Of a stretch of DNA of 64,000 nucleotides, positions 32,655 through 41,936 are shown in pieces. Location of the stretch: positions 186,001 to 250,000 of the forward strand of contig NZ_JAHSPG010000016.1 in assembly GCF_019130065.1 (NCBI RefSeq), written 5' to 3'. The stretch is from Pinibacter aurantiacus. GTDB taxonomy: Bacteria; Bacteroidota; Bacteroidia; Chitinophagales; Chitinophagaceae. The translations under genes were made by a program, and so were the position numbers. Below the pieces are notes generated by a model, which ran no database searches, was not told the origin of the DNA, and saw only the letters and a program-made list of their open reading frames with translations. How positions within the stretch are numbered: the stretch's first letter is position 1; every line of letters begins with the position of its first letter.

Positions 32655-33608
32655 ATGAAGAAAGATAAAAAAGAAACAGCCGGAGATGATGCGCAACACG
32701 CTGGCAGCGATTATCACATACCCGTACTATACAACGAGGTGCTTGATAATCTTGCAATAAAAGCGGATGGCGTATATGTGGATTGCACTTTTGGGGGCGG
32801 GGGCCACTCAAGAGGCATTTTGACAAAGCTTGGTCCTGAAGGAAAGCTGATTGCTTTCGATCAGGATGCGGACGCGAAAAAGAATTTGCCGGACGATGAA
32901 CGTGTGATTTTCGTACCACACAATTTTCGTCACATACAGCGCTTTCTTCGTTTGCATAAAATAACACAGGTTGATGGAGTGCTGGCAGATCTTGGCGTGA
33001 GCAGCCATCAGTTTGATGAAGCAGAAAGAGGGTTCTCCATTCGCTACGATGCAGATCTTGATATGAGAATGGATCAGCGACAAACGACAACGGCTTTCGA
33101 TATTGTAAATACTTACAGCGAATCGCAATTGCACAAGCTGTTTGAACAATACGGTGAAGTAACCAATTCCAAAACGCTGGCGAAAAAAATTGTAGAGATC
33201 AGAAAAGCAGTTTCGCTTAAAACGATCCACAATTTTAAAAACGCTTTGCAAGGAGTGGTGAAAGGAAATCCAAACAAGTATTTCGCACAGGTTTTCCAGG
33301 CATTGCGAATAGAAGTGAACGATGAGTTTGGTGCGCTGAAGGAAATGCTGGAGCAACTGCCAACAGTCTTGAAGCCAGGCGGACGGGCGGCGATCATAAC
33401 GTTTCACTCTTTGGAAGACAGGATTGTAAAAAGCTTTTTTAAGAAAGGCACATTTGAGGAAGAAGAAGATCATCCTTTTGAAAGTAAGAAGATAGAAACG
33501 CTGATGAAGCCAACCACCAAAAAGCCGATCCTTCCTACAGATGAAGAGATGAAGAGGAATTCGAGATCACGAAGTGCAAAATTGAGGGTGGCAGAAAGGA
33601 TTGGGTAG
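32655..33608 (+). CDS. rsmH: 16S rRNA m4C1402 methyltransferase
   Basis: SAM-dependent N4-methyltransferase of 16S rRNA position C1402 (formerly MraW); 317 residues from the ATG at 32655. A GTG directly before it is an alternative start. SAM-binding motif YVDCTFGGGGHSRGIL near residue 38. Further family stretches: DQDADAKKNLPDD, GVLADLGVSSHQFDEAERGF, NKYFAQVFQALRIEVNDE, and ITFHSLEDRIVKSFFK. The C-terminus has the RNSRSRSAKLRVAER sequence. It is 24 bases downstream of mraZ. Confidence 0.96.
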   Translation: MKKDKKETAGDDAQHAGSDYHIPVLYNEVLDNLAIKADGVYVDCTFGGGGHSRGILTKLGPEGKLIAFDQDADAKKNLPDDERVIFVPHNFRHIQRFLRLHKITQVDGVLADLGVSSHQFDEAERGFSIRYDADLDMRMDQRQTTTAFDIVNTYSESQLHKLFEQYGEVTNSKTLAKKIVEIRKAVSLKTIHNFKNALQGVVKGNPNKYFAQVFQALRIEVNDEFGALKEMLEQLPTVLKPGGRAAIITFHSLEDRIVKSFFKKGTFEEEEDHPFESKKIETLMKPTTKKPILPTDEEMKRNSRSRSAKLRVAERIG

Positions 33609-33676
33609 AGACAAGGCATTGCCTTGTCTGCACAATCAGAATGATAAATCAAAAAAGACAAGGCAGTGTCTTGTCT
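33609..33676. repeat. Two GACAAGGC palindromes between rsmH and ftsL
   Basis: One exact copy of the 21-base palindrome lies at 33609-33629 and a variant (GACAAGGCAGTGTCTTGTC) at 33656-33676, separated by 26 bases. Either hairpin could alternatively pair with the other. Confidence 0.85.
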
Positions 33677-33699
33677 GTACCGAAAACATCAATAGTTAA

Positions 33700-34053
33700 A
33701 TGGACGAGGTTGTAGAAAATAAGGAACCGGAAGTTAAACAAAAGAAAGCCTCCTGGCGCAGATGGTTTAAGTATGCGTGGGTGGTGAAGAACATTCCTTT
33801 TTTTCTTTTTCTTAGTGTGCTGGCAATCATTTATATATACAACGGACACTATTCAGATAAAACGATCAAGGAAATAAACAAAACGAACAAGGATCTAAAA
33901 GAGCTGCAATTTGAATACAAAACGCTGAAAAGCGAAGTGATGTTTCGCAGCAAGCAAAGTGAATTGTCAAAAGCGGTTGAGCCATTGGGTTTAAAAGAAT
34001 TGTCAACCCCGCCGGTAATACTAGCAGATAGTTCTACACACAACGACGATTGA
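33700..34053 (+). CDS. ftsL: FtsL-like cell division protein
   Basis: A 117-residue bitopic membrane protein in the position of ftsL. An N-terminal charged cytosolic part is followed by one helix (IPFFLFLSVLAIIYIYNGHY, about residues 34-53), then a Lys/Glu/Leu-rich predicted coiled coil (ETIKEINKTNKDLKEL type heptads) and a short Ser/Asp tail. In other bacteria FtsL forms a complex with FtsB and FtsQ in the divisome. Low sequence conservation, so the call depends mainly on topology and gene order. It ends 5 bases before the ftsI ATG. Confidence 0.85.
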   Translation: MDEVVENKEPEVKQKKASWRRWFKYAWVVKNIPFFLFLSVLAIIYIYNGHYSDKTIKEINKTNKDLKELQFEYKTLKSEVMFRSKQSELSKAVEPLGLKELSTPPVILADSSTHNDD

Positions 34054-34058
34054 TTTTT

Positions 34059-36167
34059 ATGGAGGTAAAACGCGACATACTATGGCGGGTGTATTTAAGT
34101 TTCCTGGGAGTTTTGTTCCTGGGAATAGCTGTAATTGGCCGCGCTTTTTACATTCAAAATGTGGAAGGGCATTATTGGAGAAGCAAGAGCGATAGTTTAC
34201 ATACAAAAATTGTAAACCTTGATGCAGAAAGAGGAACGATCTATAGTGAAGATGGCAGTATGTTGAGTACCTCGATTCCTTACTTCAATATTTATATAGA
34301 CTTTGGCGCAGAAGGATTGCGTGACAAAGGTGGTAAGAGGTTCAATGAAAATCTGGATTCATTGAGTATGTCTTTAGCAGGTCTTTTTAAAGATGCTTCC
34401 ACGGAAGATTATAAAAAGATGTTGCAAAAAGGATACAGAGACAAGAACAGGTTTTTTTTATTAAAGAAGAATATTTCGTTTGAAGAATATAAACAACTGC
34501 GTGATTTTCCGCTCGTGAAACTCGGACGCAACAAGAGTGGATTCATCGCAGATGTACAATCTAAAAGATTAAACCCTTTTGGATTGCTGGCAAACAGAAC
34601 GATTGGCCTGGCTCGTGAGAACGCACAGAACGTGGGATTGGAAAGAACTTACGACAGTTTGCTAAAAGGTGAAAGTGGAAAGAAGCTCGTAAGATTCATC
34701 GCAGGTGGTGTAGCCGTACCCGTTGAAGGCTATGAAGTAGACGCAGAGAATGGAAAAGATGTAACAACGACCATTGATGTAAACATACAGGACATTGCGG
34801 AAAACGCTTTGCTGAAGATGATGATCGAGAATGAATGTGAGCACGGAACCTGTATGGTGATGGAAGTCGCGACGGGAAAAATTAAAGCAATCGCCAATCT
34901 TGGAAGAACGCCGGAAGGCAATTACTGGGAAGATCTGAACTACGGACTTCGTGCAACAGAACCCGGTTCTACTTTCAAGCTGGCAACAATGCTTTCTGTA
35001 CTGGAAGATAAATATGCGACACTTAACACACATGTGAACCTGGAAGGCGGCAAATGGCAATACGGACGCAGAACGGTCTTTGACAGTGAAAAACACGGGA
35101 AATATGATGTAACCATCAAGGAGGCATTTGAAGAAAGTTCAAATGTGGGAATGGCTAAGCTGGCAACAACTTACTATACCAAAAATCCTGAACAGTTCAT
35201 CAATCATTTAAAAAGATTAAGGCTTAACCAATTAACAGGAGTTGATCTCATAGGAGAAACAAGTCCTGTGATCAAAACGCCAAAATCAAGAACATGGAGC
35301 GCTACATCGCTGCCGTGGATGGCTTTTGGATATGAAGTATTGGTGAGTCCGCTGCAAACATTGATGTTGTATAACGCAGTGGCGAACAACGGAAAAATGA
35401 TGAAGCCTTATCTCGTTAATTCCTTCCAGAAAGATGGAATTACGGTAAAGGAAAATCAACCAGTGGTGCTGGAAGAAAAGATTTGCAGTGAACAAACATT
35501 AAAACAACTGAAGTCTTGCCTTGAAGGAGTAATGCTGGAGGGAACAGGTAAAGGCTTACAGTCGCCATATTACAGAACAGCGGGAAAAACAGGAACGGCG
35601 CTCGTTGCAAACGGTAGTCGTGGTTACGCAGACAGAATTTATCAATCATCGTTCGCAGGATATTTTCCGGCAAACAACCCGAAATACACTTGCATAGTGG
35701 TGATAAAAAATAAACCGTTTGCTAAAAAGTTTTACGGCGCATCAGTAGCAGGGCCCGTGTTTAAAGAAGTTGCCGACAAGTTGTACGCGATGAACGTAGA
35801 TAAAAGTTCTTTCAATATCACAATGAGCGCTATCAGAAAAGACAGTTCTGCTTTTAGTGGAGCTGGCAATACTGATGAAGTGAAATGTGTAATGCGAACA
35901 CTGAAACTGCCTTATGTGGACTCAGTGAAAAGAATTGACTACACATCGGTTGCAACAAACGACAACCGCTCTGTACTAACAGCAAGATCTGTGCAGAAAA
36001 ATATAATGCCGAATGTAAGAGGAATGGGTTTGAAGGATGCGTTGTATTTGCTGGAGAATATGAAGATAAAAGTAATTACAAAAGGTAGAGGAAAAGTAAC
36101 GGCACAATCGCAGGAAGCCGGAACACCCATTACCAAAGGATCAACAGTAATAATAGAATTGAGTTAA
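34059..36167 (+). CDS. ftsI: Division transpeptidase FtsI/PBP3 with PASTA domain
   Basis: Septal peptidoglycan transpeptidase, 702 residues from the ATG at 34059. One helix near residues 8-28 is followed by the PBP dimer domain and the transpeptidase domain with Ser-x2-Lys (GSTFKLAT, Ser near residue 304), SSNVG (S-x-N motif) and AGKTGTA (K-T-G motif). A single PASTA domain closes the protein (NIMPNVRGMGLKDALYLLEN). Its stop TAA shares the last A with the ATG of murE, so the two are coupled. The usual Escherichia FtsI lacks PASTA, but this form is common in Bacteroidota. Confidence 0.95.
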   Translation: MEVKRDILWRVYLSFLGVLFLGIAVIGRAFYIQNVEGHYWRSKSDSLHTKIVNLDAERGTIYSEDGSMLSTSIPYFNIYIDFGAEGLRDKGGKRFNENLDSLSMSLAGLFKDASTEDYKKMLQKGYRDKNRFFLLKKNISFEEYKQLRDFPLVKLGRNKSGFIADVQSKRLNPFGLLANRTIGLARENAQNVGLERTYDSLLKGESGKKLVRFIAGGVAVPVEGYEVDAENGKDVTTTIDVNIQDIAENALLKMMIENECEHGTCMVMEVATGKIKAIANLGRTPEGNYWEDLNYGLRATEPGSTFKLATMLSVLEDKYATLNTHVNLEGGKWQYGRRTVFDSEKHGKYDVTIKEAFEESSNVGMAKLATTYYTKNPEQFINHLKRLRLNQLTGVDLIGETSPVIKTPKSRTWSATSLPWMAFGYEVLVSPLQTLMLYNAVANNGKMMKPYLVNSFQKDGITVKENQPVVLEEKICSEQTLKQLKSCLEGVMLEGTGKGLQSPYYRTAGKTGTALVANGSRGYADRIYQSSFAGYFPANNPKYTCIVVIKNKPFAKKFYGASVAGPVFKEVADKLYAMNVDKSSFNITMSAIRKDSSAFSGAGNTDEVKCVMRTLKLPYVDSVKRIDYTSVATNDNRSVLTARSVQKNIMPNVRGMGLKDALYLLENMKIKVITKGRGKVTAQSQEAGTPITKGSTVIIELS

Positions 36168-37633
36168 TGGCATTATTGCAGGATATATTATACAAGGTTA
36201 GCCTTCGCTCCGTGCAGGGAAATATGCAGGTAAATGTAAACGACCTGCAGATCGATTCGCGTAAGATAAGCGAAGGTTCGGCATTCATAGCGATCAAGGG
36301 TGTTCATGTAGATGGACATCAATATATAGAAACAGCAATTGAAAAAGGCGCGACTGCCATTATTTGTGAGCAGTTTCCGCTGAACTTAAAAGAAGGTATT
36401 ACGTATGTGCAGGTAGAAAACAGTGGTGTTGCCGCAGGTAATATGTCTCATAACTTTTATGGACAGCCATCTGAAAAGTTAGTACTGGTAGGGGTTACGG
36501 GCACAAACGGAAAAACTACCATCGCTACATTGTTGTACAAGCTCTTTACAGCATTGGGATACAAAACAGGTTTGCTGAGCACTGTTCAAAATCAAATAGG
36601 TGGTGAAGTGTTGCCATCAACACATACCACACCGGACGCGATCAGTGTAAATGCATTGCTGAAAAGAATGGTAGATGCGGGTTGTACACATGCATTCATG
36701 GAAGTGAGTTCGCATGCGATAGACCAGCACAGGATCAGCGGGCTGGAATTTGCCGGAGGCATTTTCAGCAACATCACGCATGATCACCTGGACTATCACA
36801 AAACATTTGCAGAATATCTGCGCGTAAAGAAATCGTTCTTTGACGGATTGCCAACAAATGCGTTCGCTGTTTCAAATCAGGATGATAAAAATGGTGCTGT
36901 GATGTTGCAAAACACCAACGCACAGAAGTATTTCTACAGCCTGCGTACGCTGGCAGATTTCAAAGGAAAGATCCTTGAAAATGGTTTGCTGGGTTTGGTG
37001 ATGATCATTGATGAACAGGAAGTGCATTTCAGATTGATCGGCGAATTCAATGCTTACAATTTGCTCGCTGTATATGGCGCCGCGATTTGTTTGCACGAAG
37101 ACAAACACGAAGTGCTGAGATGTTTGAGCGTATTGACCGGTGCAGAAGGAAGGTTTGATTACATCGTATCGCCAAAAGAAAGGATCATCGGAATTGTTGA
37201 CTATGCACACACGCCGGATGCTTTGGTGAACGTGTTGACAACCATTCAAAAATTGAGAAAAGGTCACGAGCAAATTATAACAGTTGTAGGATGTGGCGGA
37301 GACAGGGATACGGCGAAACGTCCGGTGATGGGGCAGGAAGCCTGCGACTACAGCGACAAAGTGATCTTTACTTCGGACAATCCGAGAAGCGAAGATCCAA
37401 ACGAGATCATCAAACAAATGGAAGCAGGATTAAACACTGCAGCAAAAAGAAAATTTATTTCAATAGTAGATAGAAAGGAAGCGATCAAAACAGCATTGAG
37501 TTTGGCGAAGCCGGAAGATATCATTCTCATAGCAGGAAAGGGCCATGAGAAGTACCAGGAAATAAATGGTGTCAAACATCATTTTGATGACAAGGAAGTG
37601 TTGCAGGAAATGTTCGAGTTATTTGGAAAATAA
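36167..37633 (+). CDS. murE: UDP-MurNAc-tripeptide synthetase, probably meso-DAP adding
   Basis: Cytosolic Mur ligase that adds the third residue of the peptidoglycan stem peptide; 488 residues. ATP site GVTGTNGKTTIATLLYK with GTNGKTT at residues 112-118. MEVSSHAIDQHRI and FSNITHDHLDYH follow in the central domain. The motif DNPRSEDP near residues 404-411 is the meso-diaminopimelate signature (DNPR, where Lys enzymes differ), so the stem peptide probably contains DAP. The start overlaps the ftsI stop. murF is absent from the cluster. Confidence 0.95.
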   Translation: MALLQDILYKVSLRSVQGNMQVNVNDLQIDSRKISEGSAFIAIKGVHVDGHQYIETAIEKGATAIICEQFPLNLKEGITYVQVENSGVAAGNMSHNFYGQPSEKLVLVGVTGTNGKTTIATLLYKLFTALGYKTGLLSTVQNQIGGEVLPSTHTTPDAISVNALLKRMVDAGCTHAFMEVSSHAIDQHRISGLEFAGGIFSNITHDHLDYHKTFAEYLRVKKSFFDGLPTNAFAVSNQDDKNGAVMLQNTNAQKYFYSLRTLADFKGKILENGLLGLVMIIDEQEVHFRLIGEFNAYNLLAVYGAAICLHEDKHEVLRCLSVLTGAEGRFDYIVSPKERIIGIVDYAHTPDALVNVLTTIQKLRKGHEQIITVVGCGGDRDTAKRPVMGQEACDYSDKVIFTSDNPRSEDPNEIIKQMEAGLNTAAKRKFISIVDRKEAIKTALSLAKPEDIILIAGKGHEKYQEINGVKHHFDDKEVLQEMFELFGK

Positions 37634-37719
37634 AAAGTAAAAAGGCAAAAGTCAAAAACGGAGAGTCCTGGTATTCGGCGACAAACTCAGTTATTCAGTT
37701 ATTCAATTATTCAGTTACT
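37629..37719. repeat. Chimeric word element (AAAAAGT left, CAGTTATT right)
   Basis: The left arm at 37629-37660 overlaps the murE stop (AAAAAGTAAAAAGGCAAAAG). The right arm at 37686-37719 is CAGTTATTCAGTTATTCAATT and ends 4 bases before the mraY ATG. The two arms belong to different word families and cannot pair with each other. Confidence 0.7.
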
Positions 37720-37723
37720 ATAA

Positions 37724-38998
37724 ATGCTCTATCAATTATTTGAATGGTTTAAATCTGAAGGGTGGAAATTTCCCGGAGGACAATTGTTCCAGTTTATCAC
37801 ATTTCGTGTTTTGCTGGCCATCATCTTGTCCCTGGTAATTACGACGGTGTTTGGAAAATCGCTCATCAACTATTTGCGTCGCAAACAAGTTGGTGAAACA
37901 GTTCGCGACCTCGGTCTTGCAGGCGAACAACAAAAGAAAGGAACGCCAACGATGGGCGGTATCATCATCATTCTTGCCATTTTAATTCCAACATTATTAT
38001 TGGCGGACCTACACAAAGCCTATATAAGGTTGATGATCCTCAGTACCATTTGGTTGGGAATAATTGGTTTCATAGATGACTATTTAAAACTAAGAGCAAA
38101 ACGCATTGCACAACAACAAGGCGTTGCATATAAAAAAGGCGATAAAGATGGTTTGGCAGGATGGTTCAAAATATTTGGACAAGTAGGTCTGAGTATCATC
38201 ATCGCGAGCACACTATTGTTTAATGAGAATGTAAAAGTGTGGCGCGAATATACCGGCGACGTGACAGGTGTTAAAGACGTGAAAACGGTGAAGTTTGATA
38301 ATGTGGAAAGACATTTTGTAGAAGCGAAAGATCCTGTTACGACCATTCCATTTGTAAAGAGCCATGAATTCAACTACGCGAAATTATTACCGCCGGCTTT
38401 AAGAAGTTTTACATGGGTTTTATATATAGCACTTGTAATCTTTATTGTTGTTGCGGTTTCTAACGGAGCCAACTTAACAGATGGAATTGATGGATTGGCA
38501 ACCGGCGTCTCGGCGATCATTGGTGTGTGTTTGGGTGTATTTGCATATGCAAGTGGTAACCTTCGGTTGGCCGATTACCTGAACATCATGTACATTCCTA
38601 ACCTTGGTGAGTTGTCCATTTTCATCGGAGCGTTGGTAGGAGCATGTATCGGATTCCTTTGGTACAATGCATTTCCGGCACAAGTGTTCATGGGCGATAC
38701 GGGAAGTTTAACATTGGGAGGTATCATCGCAGCATTGGCGATCATCGTGCGCAAAGAATTGTTGATTCCTATTTTTTGTGGAGTGTTCTTAGTAGAAAAT
38801 ATCAGTGTAGTAATACAGGTTTCCTATTTCAAATATACCAAGAAGAAGTATGGCGAGGGCAAAAGAATCTTTTTAATGAGTCCATTGCATCACCACTATC
38901 AAAAGCTCGGTTATCACGAAAGTAAAATCGTAACACGCTTCTGGATAGTAACCATATTATGCGTTGTGTTTTCAATTGTAACATTGAAGATCCGCTAA
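37724..38998 (+). CDS. mraY: Phospho-MurNAc-pentapeptide transferase
   Basis: Inner-membrane enzyme that makes lipid I from undecaprenyl phosphate and UDP-MurNAc-pentapeptide; 424 residues and ten helices. Signatures: [20 protein letters not shown] near residue 67, [12 protein letters not shown] (Asp pair), [28 protein letters not shown] and [17 protein letters not shown]. Compared with the 360-residue Escherichia enzyme there is an insertion of roughly 60 residues in the extracytoplasmic loop near residues 165-220 ([20 protein letters not shown]). That is typical of this phylum as far as I know. Confidence 0.96.
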   Translation: MLYQLFEWFKSEGWKFPGGQLFQFITFRVLLAIILSLVITTVFGKSLINYLRRKQVGETVRDLGLAGEQQKKGTPTMGGIIIILAILIPTLLLADLHKAYIRLMILSTIWLGIIGFIDDYLKLRAKRIAQQQGVAYKKGDKDGLAGWFKIFGQVGLSIIIASTLLFNENVKVWREYTGDVTGVKDVKTVKFDNVERHFVEAKDPVTTIPFVKSHEFNYAKLLPPALRSFTWVLYIALVIFIVVAVSNGANLTDGIDGLATGVSAIIGVCLGVFAYASGNLRLADYLNIMYIPNLGELSIFIGALVGACIGFLWYNAFPAQVFMGDTGSLTLGGIIAALAIIVRKELLIPIFCGVFLVENISVVIQVSYFKYTKKKYGEGKRIFLMSPLHHHYQKLGYHESKIVTRFWIVTILCVVFSIVTLKIR

Positions 38999-39141
38999 AA
39001 GTAATATTGAAAAACCGGATCAATAGCTTTAAAATCCTATTCTTGAATGACCACCCTAAGGCGATCAAAAGACATTGAGGTGCAGTTACTAACAAATCCA
39101 TTCTTTTGAAGAACCCCAAAATCCGATTGGGAAAGTAAATT

Positions 39142-40482
39142 ATGAGCAAACGTATTGTAATTCTCGGGGCAGGTGAAAGCGGGATTGGCGCAGCCATCCT
39201 TGCTAAGCAGAAAGGGTATGGTGTATTCGTATCTGATGGTGGCAGTATTAAAGACATTTACAAAAAAGAACTGGAACAACACCAGATAGAATTCGAAGAA
39301 GGAAAACATTCAGAAGAAAAAATTCTGAATGCAGACGAGGTGATGAAGAGCCCCGGCATTCCCGAAAAAAACGAAATGGTGAAGAAGATAAGAGCGAAAG
39401 GAATACAGGTGATAAGTGAAATAGAACTGGCATACAGATATAAAGGAAACAGCAAGATCATTGGCATAACAGGTAGTAATGGTAAAACAACCACCACATC
39501 GCTGATCTACCACATTTGTAAAACAGCTGGAGTGGATTGTGCGTTGGTGGGCAATATTGGTTACTCATTTGCAAAACAGGTGGCAGAAGATCCAAAGCCG
39601 TGGTACATAGCAGAGATAAGCAGCTTTCAACTGGATGATATCATAACATTCAGGCCAGATGTAGCAGTGCTGACGAACATCACGGAGGATCATTTAGATA
39701 GATACGACTATAAGTTTCAGAACTATATAGACAGCAAGTTCAGAATAATAATGAATCAACAGCAGGGCGATACATTTATCTATTGTGCGGATGATGAAGT
39801 AACCATGCAGAACATAAACAACTTTTCAATTAAATCTAACTTATTACCATTCACTATGAGAAATGAACTGAAAAAAGGCGCTTACATTAAGGATGGAGAA
39901 GTCGTAATAGCCACGGAAGAAGAAAAAATGCAGATGAGTGTATATGATTTTGCATTGAAAGGTAAACACAATCAATACAACACTATGGCAGCAGGACTGG
40001 CCGGTTCATCCATTGGCCTGAGAAAAGAAAAGATACGTGACGCCATTCAGTCATTCGAAGCACTTGAGCACAGAATGGAGTTTGTTGCAACTGTGCGTGG
40101 AGTAGATTTTATCAACGACAGCAAAGCAACCAATATCAACAGCACCTGGTATGCTTTGGAAAGTATGGAAAAACCAACCATCCTCATCTTAGGAGGGGTA
40201 GATAAAGGAAATGATTATGATTCCATTCGTGAACTGGTAAAAGAAAAAGTGAAAGCGATCGTGTGCATGGGGTTGGATAATTTGAAAATTCAGAATGCTT
40301 TTAAAAATGATGTTGCAGTAATTGCAAGTACATCAAGCGCTGAAGAAGCTGTACATACAGCATTTCATTTGGCAAACAAGGGAGATGTGGTTTTACTGAG
40401 CCCGGCTTGTGCAAGTTTCGACTTGTTCAAAAATTACGAAGACAGAGGAAAACAATTCAAAGACGCGGTGAAGAATTTGTAG
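39142..40482 (+). CDS. murD: UDP-MurNAc-L-alanine:D-glutamate ligase
   Basis: Cytosolic Mur ligase that adds D-Glu to UDP-MurNAc-L-Ala; 446 residues. N-terminal nucleotide-binding start KRIVILGAGESGIGAAILA. ATP loop GITGSNGKTTTTSLIYH near residue 109, EISSFQLDDI and LTNITEDHLDRYD in the central domain, HRMEFVATVRGVDFINDSKA near residue 310, and SPACASFDLFKNYEDRG at the C-terminus. The 143-base gap upstream holds no repeat element that I recognise. Confidence 0.96.
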   Translation: MSKRIVILGAGESGIGAAILAKQKGYGVFVSDGGSIKDIYKKELEQHQIEFEEGKHSEEKILNADEVMKSPGIPEKNEMVKKIRAKGIQVISEIELAYRYKGNSKIIGITGSNGKTTTTSLIYHICKTAGVDCALVGNIGYSFAKQVAEDPKPWYIAEISSFQLDDIITFRPDVAVLTNITEDHLDRYDYKFQNYIDSKFRIIMNQQQGDTFIYCADDEVTMQNINNFSIKSNLLPFTMRNELKKGAYIKDGEVVIATEEEKMQMSVYDFALKGKHNQYNTMAAGLAGSSIGLRKEKIRDAIQSFEALEHRMEFVATVRGVDFINDSKATNINSTWYALESMEKPTILILGGVDKGNDYDSIRELVKEKVKAIVCMGLDNLKIQNAFKNDVAVIASTSSAEEAVHTAFHLANKGDVVLLSPACASFDLFKNYEDRGKQFKDAVKNL

Positions 40483-40567
40483 AGTTGCAGAGAAAGCTCT
40501 AACAACTAACAACGATCAACTAATAACTTATAGCGAAAACAAAGCAACACCGTAGGAACAAAAAAGA

Positions 40568-41818
40568 ATGAACAACATTGCTGACATAGAACAAAATGCT
40601 TTCAGGGGATTAAGCAGCAGAACCAAAGGGGACAAAGTGATTTGGTCCATTGTGATACTGCTTGCCCTGGTGTCGCTGCTGGTAGTGTACAGCTCTACGG
40701 GTTCGCTTGCATACAAAATGTACAAAGGCAACACGGAGGTGTACCTGTTCAAGCAGATCGTTTTTATTTCAATAGGTATCGGCATCATATATTTCGCCCA
40801 CATGGTAAATTATAACGTTTACTCGAAAGTGGCGCGGATATTGTTTCTTGTTGCCATACCATTACTCGTATATACATTGTTCTTTGGTGTGAAGCTGAAC
40901 GAAGGTAGCCGCTGGATACGACTGCCCATCATCAATCTTACTTTCCAAACATCTGACTTGGCAAAGCTTGCACTCATCATGTACATGAGCCGATTGCTGA
41001 GTAAAAAGCAGGATGTGATCAAAGATTTTAAAACAGGCTTTTTGCCAATCGCAATACCGGTTGGCATTGTGTGTATACTGATTGCACCGGCAAACCTTTC
41101 AACGGCTTTGCTCATTGGTGCAACAAGCATGTTGTTGATGTTCATTGGACGTGTGAGTATGAAACATCTTTTGCTGATCATTGGCATTGCAATGATACCG
41201 GTGATGATGTTGATAATGGCTGCCGTTTTTCAACACAGCAACAACGGTGGTGTTTCCACATCCACTCCAACAGCAAAAGTAGAAGGTAAGTCAAGATTGT
41301 TTGTGCGCGTGGGTACATGGATAAGTCGTGTAGAACACTTCATGTACGGAGGGAAAGATATTGATGACGATGACAACTACCAGATCAACCAGGCAAAAAT
41401 TGCCATCGCAAAAGGTGGGGTGATGGGCCTTGGCCCTGGAAACAGTGAGCAGCGAAATTTTTTGCCGCACCCTTATTCGGATTTCATTTACGCGATCATC
41501 ATAGAAGAGTACGGTTTGGTGGGAGGAGCTCTCATCTTATTTGTGTATTTGGTTTTCCTGTTTAGAAGCATACAGATTTTCCGTAAATGCCCTTATGCCT
41601 TTGGGGCCTTTTTGTCGTTAGGGCTGAGCTTCACTTTGGTGATTCAGGCGCTGGCAAACATGGCTGTGAATGTGAACTTGTTTCCGGTAACAGGGGTAAC
41701 GCTTCCTTTGGTGAGTATGGGTGGTAGTTCATTTTTGTTCACTTGTTTGGCAATAGGAATTATACTGAGTGTGGCGAGGAATGTAGAGAAAGCGGAACAA
41801 GCGGGAATTAATAATTAA
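40568..41818 (+). CDS. ftsW: FtsW/RodA/SpoVE family glycosyltransferase (FtsW)
   Basis: SEDS-family membrane protein that polymerises septal peptidoglycan with FtsI; 416 residues and about ten helices. Signatures: GSRWIRLPIINLTFQTSDLA near residue 112, LIAPANLSTALLIGATSMLL, GGVMGLGPGNSEQRNFLPHP near residue 280, EEYGLVGGALILFVYLVF, and PLVSMGGSSFLFTCLAIGI near the end. Position between murD and murG supports FtsW over RodA. Its stop lies in an AATTAAG-word block. Confidence 0.95.
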   Translation: MNNIADIEQNAFRGLSSRTKGDKVIWSIVILLALVSLLVVYSSTGSLAYKMYKGNTEVYLFKQIVFISIGIGIIYFAHMVNYNVYSKVARILFLVAIPLLVYTLFFGVKLNEGSRWIRLPIINLTFQTSDLAKLALIMYMSRLLSKKQDVIKDFKTGFLPIAIPVGIVCILIAPANLSTALLIGATSMLLMFIGRVSMKHLLLIIGIAMIPVMMLIMAAVFQHSNNGGVSTSTPTAKVEGKSRLFVRVGTWISRVEHFMYGGKDIDDDDNYQINQAKIAIAKGGVMGLGPGNSEQRNFLPHPYSDFIYAIIIEEYGLVGGALILFVYLVFLFRSIQIFRKCPYAFGAFLSLGLSFTLVIQALANMAVNVNLFPVTGVTLPLVSMGGSSFLFTCLAIGIILSVARNVEKAEQAGINN

Positions 41819-41936
41819 GAATTAATAATTAAGAATTAATAGTGTGACTTGCCGATAAAAAGGATGGTACGCCGTAGGGAATTTCGTACACCGTACATCG
41901 GACTTCGTACACTGTTTTAACTTTTGACTTTTGAAT
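41815..41936. repeat. Chimeric word block between ftsW and murG
   Basis: Three word families follow each other: AATTAAG/AATTAAT (41815-41840), a GTAC block (GTACGCCGTAGGG, CGTACACCGTACATCGGAC; about 41868-41912) and TTTTGAC/TTTTGAA (41917-41936). None has its inverse partner in full except partial GTAC pairing. The last block runs into the start of murG. Confidence 0.65.

Noticed and set aside
33470-33661. Minus-strand short protein with DKAMPCLYP
   Set aside because: It is the translation of the GACAAGGC palindrome, overlapping rsmH on the other strand; not a gene.
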